A DNA stretch of 19,692 nt from Candidatus Hydrogenedentota bacterium (GCA_903922535.1 CAIXUF010001278.1:1-19692); one strand, 5' to 3'. Positions 7,908-15,862 are shown, numbered from the stretch's first letter. Notes: generated by a model from the letters alone, not told the origin. Numbers and translations are program-made.

Positions 7908-8089
7908 TATCCTGAAGCGGAAAGACTTGCGGGAATGCCGGCATAAGAATCTTTGAAAAGATCGATGAAGTTGGCGGACAGTAGTATAGAGCACCGGGCG
8001 ACAGGGCCTGCACTTGCAGGAATGGCCGCATCGGCGGTTCTGTTCTCTTTGGCGTAACTTTATTTGAACAATCCACGCGGAGGGCAGTC

Positions 8090-10750
8090 ATGACGGCCGA
8101 ACAGGAACGACTTGCCCGGGCGCATGCCCGGCTGGAAAACTGGCAGCGCTGGGGGCCCTATCTGTCCGAACGGCAGTGGGGCACGGTGCGCGAGGACTAT
8201 TCCGCGGAAGGGAATGCGTGGGAGAGTTTCACCCATGACCAGGCGCGCAGCCGGGCCTACCGTTGGGGCGAGGACGGGCTGCTGGGCATCACGGATCGGG
8301 AATGCCGGCTGTGTTTCGCGCTGGCGCTGTGGAACGGACGTGACCCCATCCTCAAGGAGCGGCTGTTCGGCTTGACGAACGCCGAGGGCAACCACGGCGA
8401 GGATGTGAAGGAGGAGTACTTCTACATCGACTCGACCCCGACCCACGCGTATATGAAGGGGCTCTACCGTTACCCGCAGGCGGCCTATCCCTACGACCAA
8501 CTGGTCGCGGAGAACCGGCGGCGCGGCGTTCAGGATCCGGAGTTTGAACTGCGCGACACCGGCGTCTTTGACGGGAACCGTTTCTTTGACGTGGTCGTCG
8601 AATATGCCAAGGCGTCGCCCGACGACGTGCTGATCCGCATCACGGTGGAGAACCGGGGGCCCGAATCCGCCCTGCTGCATCTGCTGCCCACGCTGTGGTT
8701 CCGAAACACCTGGTCCTGGGGCTGCAAACATGAGGGTTGCTCGCTCAAGCCGCGCATCTCCCTTGCTGAGAACGGTCTGCTGCAAACGGCCCACGAGACG
8801 CTGGGCACCCTGTCTTTCCGCTACGGCCCCAGTCCCGCCGGAACGCTGCCGCCCGTCCTTTTCACGGACAACGAAACAAACATCCACCGCCTGTACGGCG
8901 AATTGGGCCAGGCGCGGCCTGCAAAGGATGCGTTTCATGACTGTGTGGTGGAAGGCGACGAAAGCGCCGTCAGCGCCAAGCCCCATGGCACCAAAGCCGC
9001 CCCGCACCACGTGCTCCACCTCAATGCGGGCGCATCGGCACAGGTGCGGCTGCGTCTCACCGGCGGCGCGGCGGAAGACGCCGACGCGCTGGGGCCCGCG
9101 TTTGATGAGGTGTTCGCCCTGCGCATCCGGGAGGCGGACGCGTTTTACGCGTCGGTGCTGTCGAGGGACATGGCGGACGACGCGCGGACCGTGGCGCGGC
9201 AGGCCTATGCCGGGCTGCTGTGGAGCAAGCAGTTCTACCACCACATCACCCGTGACTGGCTGGAGGGTGATCCCAACCTGCCCCCGCCGCCGGAAAAGCG
9301 CAAACAGGGACGCAACGCGGAATGGGAGCACCTGTTCTGCCGTGATGTCCTCTCCGTTCCGGACAAGTGGGAGTATCCCTGGTTTGCCGCGTGGGACCTG
9401 GCCTTTCACATGATCCCCTTCGCGCGCATCGACCCCGAATTCGCCAAGGCCCAACTGCTGCTCCTGCTGCGGGAATGGTACATGCACCCCAACGGACAGA
9501 TTCCCGCCTACGAGTACGCCTTCGACGACGTCAACCCTCCCGTGCAGGCCTGGGCGGCGTGGCGCGTGTACAAGATATCCGCGCCGTGCGGACAGCGCGA
9601 CCATGCCTTCCTGGAGCGCAGCTTCCAGAAGCTGCTGCTCAATTTCACCTGGTGGGTCAACCGCAAGGACACGAACGGCCGCAACCTGTTTTCCGGCGGC
9701 TTTCTCGGACTGGACAACATCGGCGTCTTTGACCGTTCCAAACCGCTGCCCGCGGGGGGCACGCTGGAGCAGGCCGACGGGACGGCGTGGATGGCTTTCT
9801 ACTGCCTGACCATGATGTCCATGGCGTTGGAGTTGGCCCGTGAGGAAAGCGCCTCGCGCGACGCCCATGAGGACATGGCCTCCAAGTTCTTCGAGCACTT
9901 CATCCAGATCAGCGACGCCATGAACAGCCTGGGCGGGTGCGGCCTTTGGGACGGGGACGACGGCTTCTATTACGACCAGATACAGGTGGATCACGGCGCG
10001 CCGGTGCCCCTGAAGGTGCGCTCCATGGTCGGGCTGCTGCCGCTGATCGCTGTCGCCGTGCTGGAACAGGAGAAGATCGACCTGCTGCCGGGATTCAAGA
10101 AGCGCTTTGATTGGTTCATCGCCAACCGGCCCGATCTGGCGCGCCATATCTCCTGGACACATGCGGATTGCTGTTCGGGACAGAACCGCTGGCTGCTGGC
10201 GATCCCCTCCAAAGAACGGCTGACACGGGTGCTGCGTTATCTGCTGGATGAATCTGAATTCCTCTCCCCCCATGGCATACGGTCCCTCTCGCGGCATCAC
10301 GCCGAACACCCCTATGTTTTCGAGGCGTGCAGTCAGGCGTCGCGTGTCGCCTATGTTCCGGGCGAGTCGGACTCGCGCATGTTCGGCGGCAACTCGAACT
10401 GGCGCGGGCCCGTGTGGTTCCCGGTCAACTATCTGCTCGTGGAGGCGCTGGAGATCTACCACCACTACTACGGCGACACCTTCCGGGTGGAATGCCCCAC
10501 GGGCTCGGGGAACCTGCTCACGCTTCAGGAGGTGGCCGACGAAATAGCGCGGCGCCTGGCGCGCCTGTTCCTGCCCGATGCGCACGGACGGCGGCCCTAC
10601 GAGGGGAAACATGACTCCGGGGATCGGAACCTTGTATTGTTCCATGAGTATTTTGACGGGGACACGGGGCGCGGCCTGGGGGCCAGTCATCAGACCGGAT
10701 GGACGGCGCTGGTGACCCGTTGCCTTGAGAATGTCACCCTGCACCCATAA
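8090..10750 (+). CDS. GH63-like (MGH1-type) glucosidase
   Basis: This 886-residue protein is about the usual length for the bacterial GH63-type glucosidase group. The start at 8090 has GGAGGG 6 bases upstream. Conserved stretches include NWQRWGPYLSERQWGTVRED and SRAYRWGEDGLLGI near the N-terminus, LKERLFGLTNAEGNHGEDVK, and LPTLWFRNTWSWG in the N-terminal beta domain. The (alpha/alpha) barrel has PWFAAWDLAFHM (Asp436), DDGFYYDQI (about 622-630), FGGNSNWRGPVWFPVN (from 765) and HEYFDGDTGRGLGASHQTGW (Glu853). Asp436 and Glu853 are the best candidates for the acid and base pair, by analogy with GH63 enzymes. There is no signal peptide, so it acts in the cytoplasm on an imported or internal glucoside such as a glucosylglycerate-type solute or oligosaccharide; the substrate is inference. 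It is the first gene of an operon with pgl (16-base gap) and zwf. Confidence 0.93.
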   Translation: MTAEQERLARAHARLENWQRWGPYLSERQWGTVREDYSAEGNAWESFTHDQARSRAYRWGEDGLLGITDRECRLCFALALWNGRDPILKERLFGLTNAEGNHGEDVKEEYFYIDSTPTHAYMKGLYRYPQAAYPYDQLVAENRRRGVQDPEFELRDTGVFDGNRFFDVVVEYAKASPDDVLIRITVENRGPESALLHLLPTLWFRNTWSWGCKHEGCSLKPRISLAENGLLQTAHETLGTLSFRYGPSPAGTLPPVLFTDNETNIHRLYGELGQARPAKDAFHDCVVEGDESAVSAKPHGTKAAPHHVLHLNAGASAQVRLRLTGGAAEDADALGPAFDEVFALRIREADAFYASVLSRDMADDARTVARQAYAGLLWSKQFYHHITRDWLEGDPNLPPPPEKRKQGRNAEWEHLFCRDVLSVPDKWEYPWFAAWDLAFHMIPFARIDPEFAKAQLLLLLREWYMHPNGQIPAYEYAFDDVNPPVQAWAAWRVYKISAPCGQRDHAFLERSFQKLLLNFTWWVNRKDTNGRNLFSGGFLGLDNIGVFDRSKPLPAGGTLEQADGTAWMAFYCLTMMSMALELAREESASRDAHEDMASKFFEHFIQISDAMNSLGGCGLWDGDDGFYYDQIQVDHGAPVPLKVRSMVGLLPLIAVAVLEQEKIDLLPGFKKRFDWFIANRPDLARHISWTHADCCSGQNRWLLAIPSKERLTRVLRYLLDESEFLSPHGIRSLSRHHAEHPYVFEACSQASRVAYVPGESDSRMFGGNSNWRGPVWFPVNYLLVEALEIYHHYYGDTFRVECPTGSGNLLTLQEVADEIARRLARLFLPDAHGRRPYEGKHDSGDRNLVLFHEYFDGDTGRGLGASHQTGWTALVTRCLENVTLHP

Positions 10751-10766
10751 GGAAGTCCGGCGGAAC

Positions 10767-11528
10767 ATGAAACCCGAGATCATCATCAGCGCAAACCGCG
10801 GGAGAACAGGCGCGGCCGCAGCCGACCTGGTGGCGCAACTGGCCGCCCAGACCGTTTCCGTGCGGGGAATATTCACGGTCGCCCTGTCCGGCGGCTCGCT
10901 GGTGGAGATGATTGCGCCCGGCCTGCTGGAACACTCCCGAAGGGGCAGGATCAAGTGGCAGGCGTGGAACGTGTTCTGGGCCGACGAGCGCTGCGTTCCG
11001 CCGGTCTGTCCGGACAGCAATTACGCGCTGGCCCAGGAGAGCCTGTTCAGGCATGTTCCCCTGCTGGAGGCGAACATCTACTCCGTGGAGGTGGACCGGG
11101 GGCCCCAGGGGGCCGCCGACGCGTATGAGGCGTATTTGCGCTCCTTCTTCGCGCCGCCGCCGGGGCGCTTTCCCCGTTTCGACCTGATCCTGCTGGGGAT
11201 GGGCGGGGACGGGCACACGGCGTCCCTGTTTCCGGGGCATCCCGCGCTGGACGAGACCCGGCGGTGGGTGGTGCCCGTTCTGGATTCCCCGAAACCGCCG
11301 CCCGAACGGATCACACTCACTCTGCCGGTCATCAACAACGCGCGCAATGTCATTTTCATGACGGCCGGCGCGGGGAAGGCGCGCGCCTTGAAGGAAGTGC
11401 TGGGCGCGGGCGCCGCGGGGAAGGGCCCGCCCGCGCGGCGCGTTTCCCTGAGAGACGGAGCCGTGCAGTGGTTCATTGATGACGAAGCGGCCGAACTATT
11501 GGGAAGTGAAGACCATGAATGCCCCTGA
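10767..11528 (+). CDS. pgl: 6-phosphogluconolactonase
   Basis: This 253-residue protein hydrolyses 6-phosphoglucono-1,5-lactone to 6-phosphogluconate, the second step of the oxidative pentose phosphate pathway, in the cytoplasm. Motifs are the phosphate-binding LSGGSL (40-45), FWADERCVPPVCPDSNY, and the catalytic GMGGDGHTASLFPGHP (from Gly144, His150). The ATG at 10767 is chosen because it follows the glucosidase stop by 16 bases and gives the family's usual length. The frame is open a further 14 codons upstream, but those overlap the glucosidase gene. The last 14 bases overlap the start of zwf, which implies translational coupling. PGL is often fused or adjacent to zwf. Confidence 0.95.
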   Translation: MKPEIIISANRGRTGAAAADLVAQLAAQTVSVRGIFTVALSGGSLVEMIAPGLLEHSRRGRIKWQAWNVFWADERCVPPVCPDSNYALAQESLFRHVPLLEANIYSVEVDRGPQGAADAYEAYLRSFFAPPPGRFPRFDLILLGMGGDGHTASLFPGHPALDETRRWVVPVLDSPKPPPERITLTLPVINNARNVIFMTAGAGKARALKEVLGAGAAGKGPPARRVSLRDGAVQWFIDDEAAELLGSEDHECP

Positions 11529-13008
11529 CACGCATGCAAAACCCACCACGGTGGTCATCTTCGGCGCCTCGGGCGACCTGACGCAGCGCAAGCTGATTCC
11601 GGCGCTGTACAACAATTTCAAGAAGCGGCGCTTGCCGGAAGGCATCCAAATCATTGGCGTGGCGCGAAGGGACTGGACCGACGCGTTTTTCCGGGCGCGC
11701 CTGCATGACGGCGTCAAAGAGCACAGCGGGGTGTCCCACGACGATGCGACCTGGGCCACCCTGGAGGGAAAGATCCTCTATTTTCGGGGGAATCTCGACA
11801 GCGCCGAAGACTATCAGCGGCTTCAGGCCCATCTGAACACGCTGGAAGGCGGACCGGCCGACCGTCTCTATTACCTGGCCACCTCCCCGGAGTATTACGG
11901 TTCCGCCTGCGGCCATCTGGCGGGGGCCGGCATGAGCGACGACGCGCGGGGGCGGCGCAGCATCATCATCGAAAAGCCCTTTGGCGAGGACCTCGCCTCC
12001 GCCCAGGCGCTAAACGGGCAGGTCCACGCGGCGTTCCGCGAGGACCAGGTGTACCGCATCGACCATTACATGGGGAAGGAGACGGCGCAGAACATTCTGT
12101 TTCTGCGTTTCGCCAACACGATTTTCGAGCCGGTGTGGAACCGGCGCTACGTGTCCGGCATCCAGGTGACGGTCGCGGAGACGGTGGATGTGGGCCACCG
12201 CGCCGGCTATTACGACAAGGCGGGGGTGCTGCGCGACATGTTCCAGAACCACCTGCTGCAACTGCTCGCGCTGGTGGCCATGGAGCCGCCGGCCTCGCTG
12301 AGCGCGGACGCCATTCGCAACGAGAAGGCCAAGGTGCTCGGCGCCATCCGCCCGATCCCCCTGGAAGACACCGTGCGCGCCCAGTACGGGGGCTACCGCG
12401 CCGCCGAGGGCGTCGCGCCGGATTCGGCCACGCCCACCTACGCCGCGCTCAAGCTGCACATCGACAACTGGCGGTGGAAGGGCGTTCCCTTCTATCTGCG
12501 CTCCGGCAAGGCCATGGCCGAAAGGACCAGCACGATCATTGTGGAATTCCAGGCCCCGCCGGACATCATGTTCAAGCTGGCGGAGAACGAGTGTTTCACG
12601 CCCAACATGCTTTCGATTTGCATCCAGCCCAACGAGGGGATGCAGCTCCGCTTCGAGACCAAGGTGCCCGACACCGTGGCCGAGTCGCACTCGGTCAACA
12701 TGAATTTCCAGTACCGCGACGCCTATCCCGGCGTGATCCTGCCGGACGCCTATGAGCGGCTGCTGCTCGACGCGCTGAAGGGGGACGCCTCTTTGTTTGC
12801 CCGCAGCGATGAAATCGAGGCGGCGTGGCGGCTCATTGATCCCGTACTCCGCGGCTGGGAGACAGATCCGGAAGCCTCTCCCCTGTGCGCATACCGGGCG
12901 GGCAGTTGGGGGCCGTCCGAAGCGGATGCGCTGCTGGCGCGGGAAGGTCATGTCTGGCGCTCGGGCTGCCAAAGCTGCGGCGAGGGAACGCTCTGCACGA
13001 TCCCATGA
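11515..13008 (+). CDS. zwf: Glucose-6-phosphate 1-dehydrogenase
   Basis: This 497-residue protein oxidises glucose 6-phosphate to the lactone with NAD(P). It has the N-terminal dinucleotide motif FGASGDLTQRKL (16-27), the signature RIDHYMGKE (Asp183-His184-Tyr185, substrate binding) and MFQNHLLQLLAL with His246 as the likely catalytic base. EKPFGEDL is also conserved. The ATG at 11515 lies inside the end of pgl and has GGAAG upstream; a start 13 codons earlier (11476) is in frame but would add an unconserved extension. The C-terminus ends in an unusual Cys-rich SGCQSCGEGTLC. Together with pgl and the upstream glucosidase it makes a compact route from glucoside to 6-phosphogluconate. No glucokinase or 6-phosphogluconate dehydrogenase is in the window. 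Confidence 0.96.
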   Translation: MNAPDTHAKPTTVVIFGASGDLTQRKLIPALYNNFKKRRLPEGIQIIGVARRDWTDAFFRARLHDGVKEHSGVSHDDATWATLEGKILYFRGNLDSAEDYQRLQAHLNTLEGGPADRLYYLATSPEYYGSACGHLAGAGMSDDARGRRSIIIEKPFGEDLASAQALNGQVHAAFREDQVYRIDHYMGKETAQNILFLRFANTIFEPVWNRRYVSGIQVTVAETVDVGHRAGYYDKAGVLRDMFQNHLLQLLALVAMEPPASLSADAIRNEKAKVLGAIRPIPLEDTVRAQYGGYRAAEGVAPDSATPTYAALKLHIDNWRWKGVPFYLRSGKAMAERTSTIIVEFQAPPDIMFKLAENECFTPNMLSICIQPNEGMQLRFETKVPDTVAESHSVNMNFQYRDAYPGVILPDAYERLLLDALKGDASLFARSDEIEAAWRLIDPVLRGWETDPEASPLCAYRAGSWGPSEADALLAREGHVWRSGCQSCGEGTLCTIP

Positions 13009-13091
13009 GGGGCCTGGTCTTGCTTGTTTGCCTCTTGTGGCAGGCGTTGAACCTGGAAACGGCGGTGGGCGGGCCATAGTGTTCTTGAGTC

Positions 13092-13195
13092 ATGGACGTT
13101 ATGGACTTTATGGACGGCATGGACGCTATGGAATTAACCCGGCGGGTGATTCGGATTTGTGTCCATTCTTATCCGCAAAGTCCATGGCATTCATG
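13092..13195. repeat. Tandem 9-bp ATGGACNNT repeat with an inverted partner
   Basis: Four and a half units (ATGGACGTT, ATGGACTTT, ATGGACGGC, ATGGACGCT, ATGGA) fill 13092-13132. At 13178-13195 the reverse complement reads ATGAATGCCATGGACTTT, matching 14 of 18 positions of the first two units, including a perfect ATGGACTTT. The whole can fold as a long imperfect hairpin with a 68-base centre. It lies downstream of zwf. Confidence 0.7.
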
Positions 13196-13264
13196 GTTTC
13201 GGGAGATTCTTCCTGAAGCCGACAGCCGTTTGCAGGTTGCTTGTGCGCGGACCGCTTTTGCTCC

Positions 13265-13340
13265 AAAAAACCGTTGGGGCACCCGGACAGAAGGTCCAAT
13301 GTGCCTGGTGGCACAAGCAGGGTGTCTCCGTTGTCCGGGT
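13265..13340 (-). terminator. Possible terminator of the 13345-13974 gene
   Basis: Reading the minus strand just after the stop at 13345, ACCCGGAC (13340-13333) pairs with GTCCGGGT (13288-13281). Inside is a small dyad GTGCC/GGCAC (13301-13305, 13310-13314). Ten bases after the outer arm a run of six T follows (13270-13265). The loop is long and the T-run is displaced, so this is not a classical intrinsic terminator. Confidence 0.35.
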
Positions 13341-13344
13341 GGGG

Positions 13345-13974
13345 TTATCCCTTGTGGCTGGGGCTGCGATCGAAAGCGACCACTCTGGGCACGTGGATTA
13401 CGGGCTGGGGTGCCGCCTGAGGGTGTGCGGCGGGGATGGCGGGTTTGGGCGGGGCTGCGGGTGGGGAAGTGGGGGTTGTGGGAAGCGTGGGAGGAATGGG
13501 GATTATGGGGGACGGGGACGGAGGTTGGTCTTTGGGGGTGGGGTTGGCATCAGCGTTGACGGCAGACAGGGTGGCGGGAAAGTTGGGGAGGGCGGGGACG
13601 CTTTCCCGGGTTGGGATGCGCCTGTGGGCGGAATTGGGACGCTGTTCGGGGGTTGGGGCGAGCTTGTCGGCGGTGTCTTCGAGTTCTTTGAGCGCCTTGC
13701 GCAGGCGTTCGCGGGCCCGGCCGATGTGTCCGGCAATAGCGGTGGTGATGGTGGCCGGTGTGTCCGCGTCGGGGTCGGGGGTGAGGGCGCGTTCGAGGCG
13801 GCGGCAAAGGGCGTGGTGCACGAGGCAGTTCTCGACGCGGAGGGTGAGGAAGGGGCCTTCCGGGATCTGGCGATCGGCAAAGTTTTTCTCGAACGCGGCG
13901 GCGAGGGTGGCGGCGGTTTGGCGCTCTTCGTGGTCCATCCAGGGTTCGGCTTGGGCAAGGTTGCTGAGGTTCAT
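13345..13974 (-). CDS. Hypothetical protein: helical N-domain, proline-rich tail
   Basis: This 209-residue protein starts at the ATG at 13974 with GGAG 9 bases upstream. The frame is open much further upstream (to 14379), but that part is Cys/Arg/Phe-rich repeat-derived sequence. Residues 10-105 are charged and helical: PWMDHEERQTAATLAAAFEK, then GPFLTLRVENCLVHHALCRRLERAL, then IGRARERLRKALKELED, probably a helical bundle or coiled coil. Residues 107-195 are a low-complexity Pro/Ala/Thr tail, ending VVAFDRSPSHKG. There is no signal or membrane segment. The alternating Arg/Glu heptad pattern of the last helix loosely resembles multi-copy hypothetical proteins of planctomycete-like genomes, but the family was not identified. 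On the opposite strand the same region reads as Gly-rich peptides, which are judged shadows. Confidence 0.7.
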   Translation of the reverse strand: MNLSNLAQAEPWMDHEERQTAATLAAAFEKNFADRQIPEGPFLTLRVENCLVHHALCRRLERALTPDPDADTPATITTAIAGHIGRARERLRKALKELEDTADKLAPTPEQRPNSAHRRIPTRESVPALPNFPATLSAVNADANPTPKDQPPSPSPIIPIPPTLPTTPTSPPAAPPKPAIPAAHPQAAPQPVIHVPRVVAFDRSPSHKG

Positions 13975-14163
13975 GACGCGGTTCTCCGTTATGTTGTCCC
14001 CTATATATAAGCACCAAGTGTTGCATTTCTTAGGTGAGTGTACACGGATAGTGGGGAGGAAAAAGGGCAAGCAAGGGGGAGGCTGAGGTGGGCTTTTTGA
14101 CCACAGAACGCCTGCGCGGCATGGCCGCAAGCAACGAAGGAAGAACGCTTTAACCGCGGAACA

Positions 14164-14224
14164 CCTGGAGCAGCAGAGCCGCAGCCAAAAAGAAGGGTCT
14201 AGGGTCTGGGGTCTTGGGTCTAGG
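14164..14224 (+). repeat. Dispersed GGGTCT-rich repeat, copy 2
   Basis: The block begins CCTGGAGCAGCAGAGCCGCA, then AGCCAAAAAGAAG and four GGGTCTNG-like units. It matches 7717-7777 in the same orientation; beyond the two blocks the flanks differ. A related purine-rich stretch continues to GTGAGGCAAAC at 14244-14254, echoing GTGAGGCAAGA at 7777-7787. Confidence 0.7.
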
Positions 14225-14403
14225 AAGGCACAGAATGAGCCGGGTGAGGCAAACATTTCTGCTGATTTGCGTTGATGACGAGAAAGGCGGGCAAAAGAAT
14301 TCTGCCCTCCACGCTGTAGGAAATAACCGCAGCTTGCAATGATTCTGAGACATAGTAGTACGGAAAGGAACACGGGCAAGACGTGCGGATCTTGTCTGAG
14401 AAG

Positions 14404-14478
14404 TCTTTGCGCTCTTTGCGCTCTATGCGGTCAAAGCAAGAAGAAATATGACCGCAAAGAACGCAAAGAACGCAAAGA
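14404..14478. repeat. Inverted pair of 9-bp-period CGCAAAGAA repeats
   Basis: The left arm (14404-14433) and right arm (14449-14478) are 30 bases each and match as reverse complements at 27 of 30 positions, with a 15-base loop. Each arm is itself built from CGCAAAGAR units of 9 bases; a further degenerate unit, CGCATAGAG, follows at 14480-14488. A long RNA or cruciform hairpin is possible. Confidence 0.75.
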
Positions 14479-14970
14479 ACGCATAGAGAAAGACGACCCC
14501 TAACTGCTTTGCACAACATGGCTTGCCGATGGCGCATTATGAACTTCTGCTAAAAAAAACAAGATGATGACAGACATTGGAACGAATGACACGGAAGAAG
14601 ACAAAGGCAGGACATGCGGGCTTTGCAGCGCGTTTCTTTGCGCTCCATTTGGTTGAGAGAGAAGAAGAAGAATCACGGCAAAGAGCACAAGGCACGCATG
14701 GAGGGGACTTTCCTCATTGCCGGCGCGGGTGATTAATTGCCGGTGAGGTGAGAGGGATGGAATCAGGATCTTTCGGGCGGCGGGCTTGACTGCGCCGTGA
14801 TGGTGCCGTAACGCAGTCCATGTTGCCGGTGGGATGAGTGTTTGGCCTGAGGACGGGCGCATGCCGCCCCATGACGGGGATTGCGGGCGGGTTTGTGCGT
14901 ACGGGGGGATTGAGGTTGGGGCGCTCCCGGTGTATAGTCATTTCAGGTTGGTCCAACTGCAGAAAGGGGA

Positions 14971-15396
14971 ATGTATGTTCGGGATCCTTCTTCGGACAGT
15001 TGCCGGTGTGCGTTTCTGCTCGTTGTGGTTTACGTGGCAGCGAGGGTTGTCACCGGCCTTTGTGCCGACACGCAGAATCCCTTTGATTCGACGCAGATTG
15101 GGACCGTGCAGATGAATCCGGGGGTGACCTATGAGCAGTTCCGGCGGGTGCAAACGGGAATGTCGCTGGCGGCGGTCGCGACCATCTTTGGCGCGTACGG
15201 CATGAATACCAGCAACCATCAGGCCGGGCTTGCCGGGGTCGTTGCGAACCCTGACATGGTGGACTACAGTTGGCCGGGGGACCGGCCCATGTCCCGCGTC
15301 TTGATATCGTTCAGGCATGGGGCCGTGTCGGAGAAGATGCAGATCGGTCTGCCGCCCGCGCCCTGGCCAATGGGGCTTCGCGCGAACGGACATTGA
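14971..15396 (+). CDS. Small exported BamE/SmpA-like protein
   Basis: This 141-residue protein has a hydrophobic N-terminal segment, CAFLLVVVYVAARVVTGLCA (13-32), followed by ADTQNP, which suits a Sec signal or membrane anchor. The mature part carries QFRRVQTGMSLAAVATIFG (56-74), then DYSWPG (98-103) and VLISFRHGAVSEKMQIGL (110-127). This resembles the G-M-t-x-x-e-V-x-x-l-G, y-x-W and v-x-F-x-n-G-k-v-x-x-k pattern of BamE/SmpA-like small envelope proteins. The start is uncertain: an AAGGGGA lies only 1 base before the ATG at 14971 and is better spaced for an ATG at 14975 in another frame, which ends after 46 codons. A GNAT gene follows 49 bases downstream. The function is unknown; similarity at the fold level is inference. 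Confidence 0.6.
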   Translation: MYVRDPSSDSCRCAFLLVVVYVAARVVTGLCADTQNPFDSTQIGTVQMNPGVTYEQFRRVQTGMSLAAVATIFGAYGMNTSNHQAGLAGVVANPDMVDYSWPGDRPMSRVLISFRHGAVSEKMQIGLPPAPWPMGLRANGH

Positions 15397-15445
15397 GGCG
15401 GTGCGCCGCACCCCGCAACGGGAACAGAAGGAGGTTTCTCGTCCC

Positions 15446-15862
15446 ATGAATGCCAAGGTCCTGCGATACAGCGAGACGCGCGATCTGCCGGTCGAAGGCG
15501 TTGTGGCGCTCTATCGCGCCAATGAATGGTCGTCCGCGGAGAAACCGGCGCTGCTGCACAGGGCGCTGCTGGCGTCCCATTCGCTCGTCACGGCCTGGGA
15601 CGGCGAAACGCTCGTGGGACTGGGCAATGCCATCTCGGACGGCTGTCTGGTGGTCTACTATCCGCACCTGCTTGTGTTGCCGAAGTATCAGGGGCAAGGC
15701 ATCGGCACCCGCCTGATGGAGATGCTCATGGCACGTTACCAGGGTTTTCACCAACACATGCTCGTCGCCGACGGACGGGCCATAGATTTCTACCGCAAGT
15801 GCGGGTTCGAGCGCGCGGGCAACACCGAGGCAATGTGGATTTATGCGGGCACGGAGCACTGA
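15446..15862 (+). CDS. GNAT family N-acetyltransferase
   Basis: This 138-residue protein is a standard single-domain length for the Gcn5-related family. The ATG at 15446 has a near-perfect AAGGAGGT 10 bases upstream, which outweighs the in-frame start at 15317 inside the preceding gene. The acetyl-CoA-binding motif A is clear: LLVLPKYQGQGIGTRLMEML, with Gln82-Gly-Gln-Gly-Ile-Gly87. Motif B ends with RAIDFYRKCGFERAG (111-125). The earlier LVGLGNAISDGCLVVYY forms the central strands. It transfers an acetyl group from acetyl-CoA to an amine; the substrate is not evident. The protein is cytoplasmic. It may be co-transcribed with the BamE-like gene 49 bases upstream. Confidence 0.92.
   Translation: MNAKVLRYSETRDLPVEGVVALYRANEWSSAEKPALLHRALLASHSLVTAWDGETLVGLGNAISDGCLVVYYPHLLVLPKYQGQGIGTRLMEMLMARYQGFHQHMLVADGRAIDFYRKCGFERAGNTEAMWIYAGTEH

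Larger units (their letters stand above)
7599..8089. other. Divergent intergenic region with three repeat blocks
   Basis: This spacer separates the minus-strand Gfo/Idh/MocA gene from the plus-strand glucosidase gene and must hold both promoters. It contains a GGGTCT-rich repeat (7717-7777), a 9-bp-period repeat (7828-7854) and a second 9-bp-period block (7872-7907), listed separately. No protein frame here has a recognisable domain; peptides such as WIDRMYRMNQ and HRVTKGHRGTGR are products of the repeats. No convincing sigma70 promoter was found for the glucosidase gene. Confidence 0.6.
13009..13344. other. Convergent spacer after zwf, repeat-bearing
   Basis: This spacer separates the zwf stop (13008) from the stop of the minus-strand gene at 13345. 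It holds a tandem 9-bp repeat with an inverted partner (13092-13195) and a nested inverted repeat followed by a T-tract on the minus strand (13265-13340). Translation across the tandem repeat gives the low-complexity peptide MDVMDFMDGMDAME, which is not believed to be a gene. No strong intrinsic terminator for zwf was found immediately after its stop. Confidence 0.6.
13975..14970. other. Long non-coding, repeat-laden spacer
   Basis: About 1 kb between the minus-strand gene start (13974) and the plus-strand BamE-like gene (14971) has no credible gene. An AT-rich TATATATA (about 14002-14009) lies about 30 bases upstream of the 13974 start and may belong to its promoter, but no matching -35 is clear. 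The spacer carries the second GGGTCT repeat (14164-14224), an inverted CGCAAAGAA repeat (14404-14478) and a degenerate purine-rich remnant around 14574-14700. Frames across it give repeat-derived peptides such as LCVLCVLCGH and DPRPQTLDPSF. Confidence 0.6.

Noticed and set aside
8060..11020. A 986-codon open frame on the minus strand
   Set aside because: It is antisense to the glucosidase and pgl genes. Its Arg/Gly/Pro/His/Val-rich composition is typical of the shadow of high-GC coding sequence, and the plus strand has clear conserved motifs throughout.
12010..13077. A 355-codon minus-strand frame
   Set aside because: Antisense to zwf, Arg/His/Val-rich shadow.
13159..14010. Gly-rich plus-strand frame of 283 codons
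   Set aside because: Poly-Gly/Val content results from the Pro/Ala/Thr codons of the minus-strand gene at 13345-13974, which has a ribosome site and a helical domain.
14220..14862. Minus-strand frames giving Leu/Cys/Val-rich peptides such as LCVLCVLCGH
   Set aside because: They are translations of the intergenic 9-bp repeats, a well-known source of spurious gene calls.
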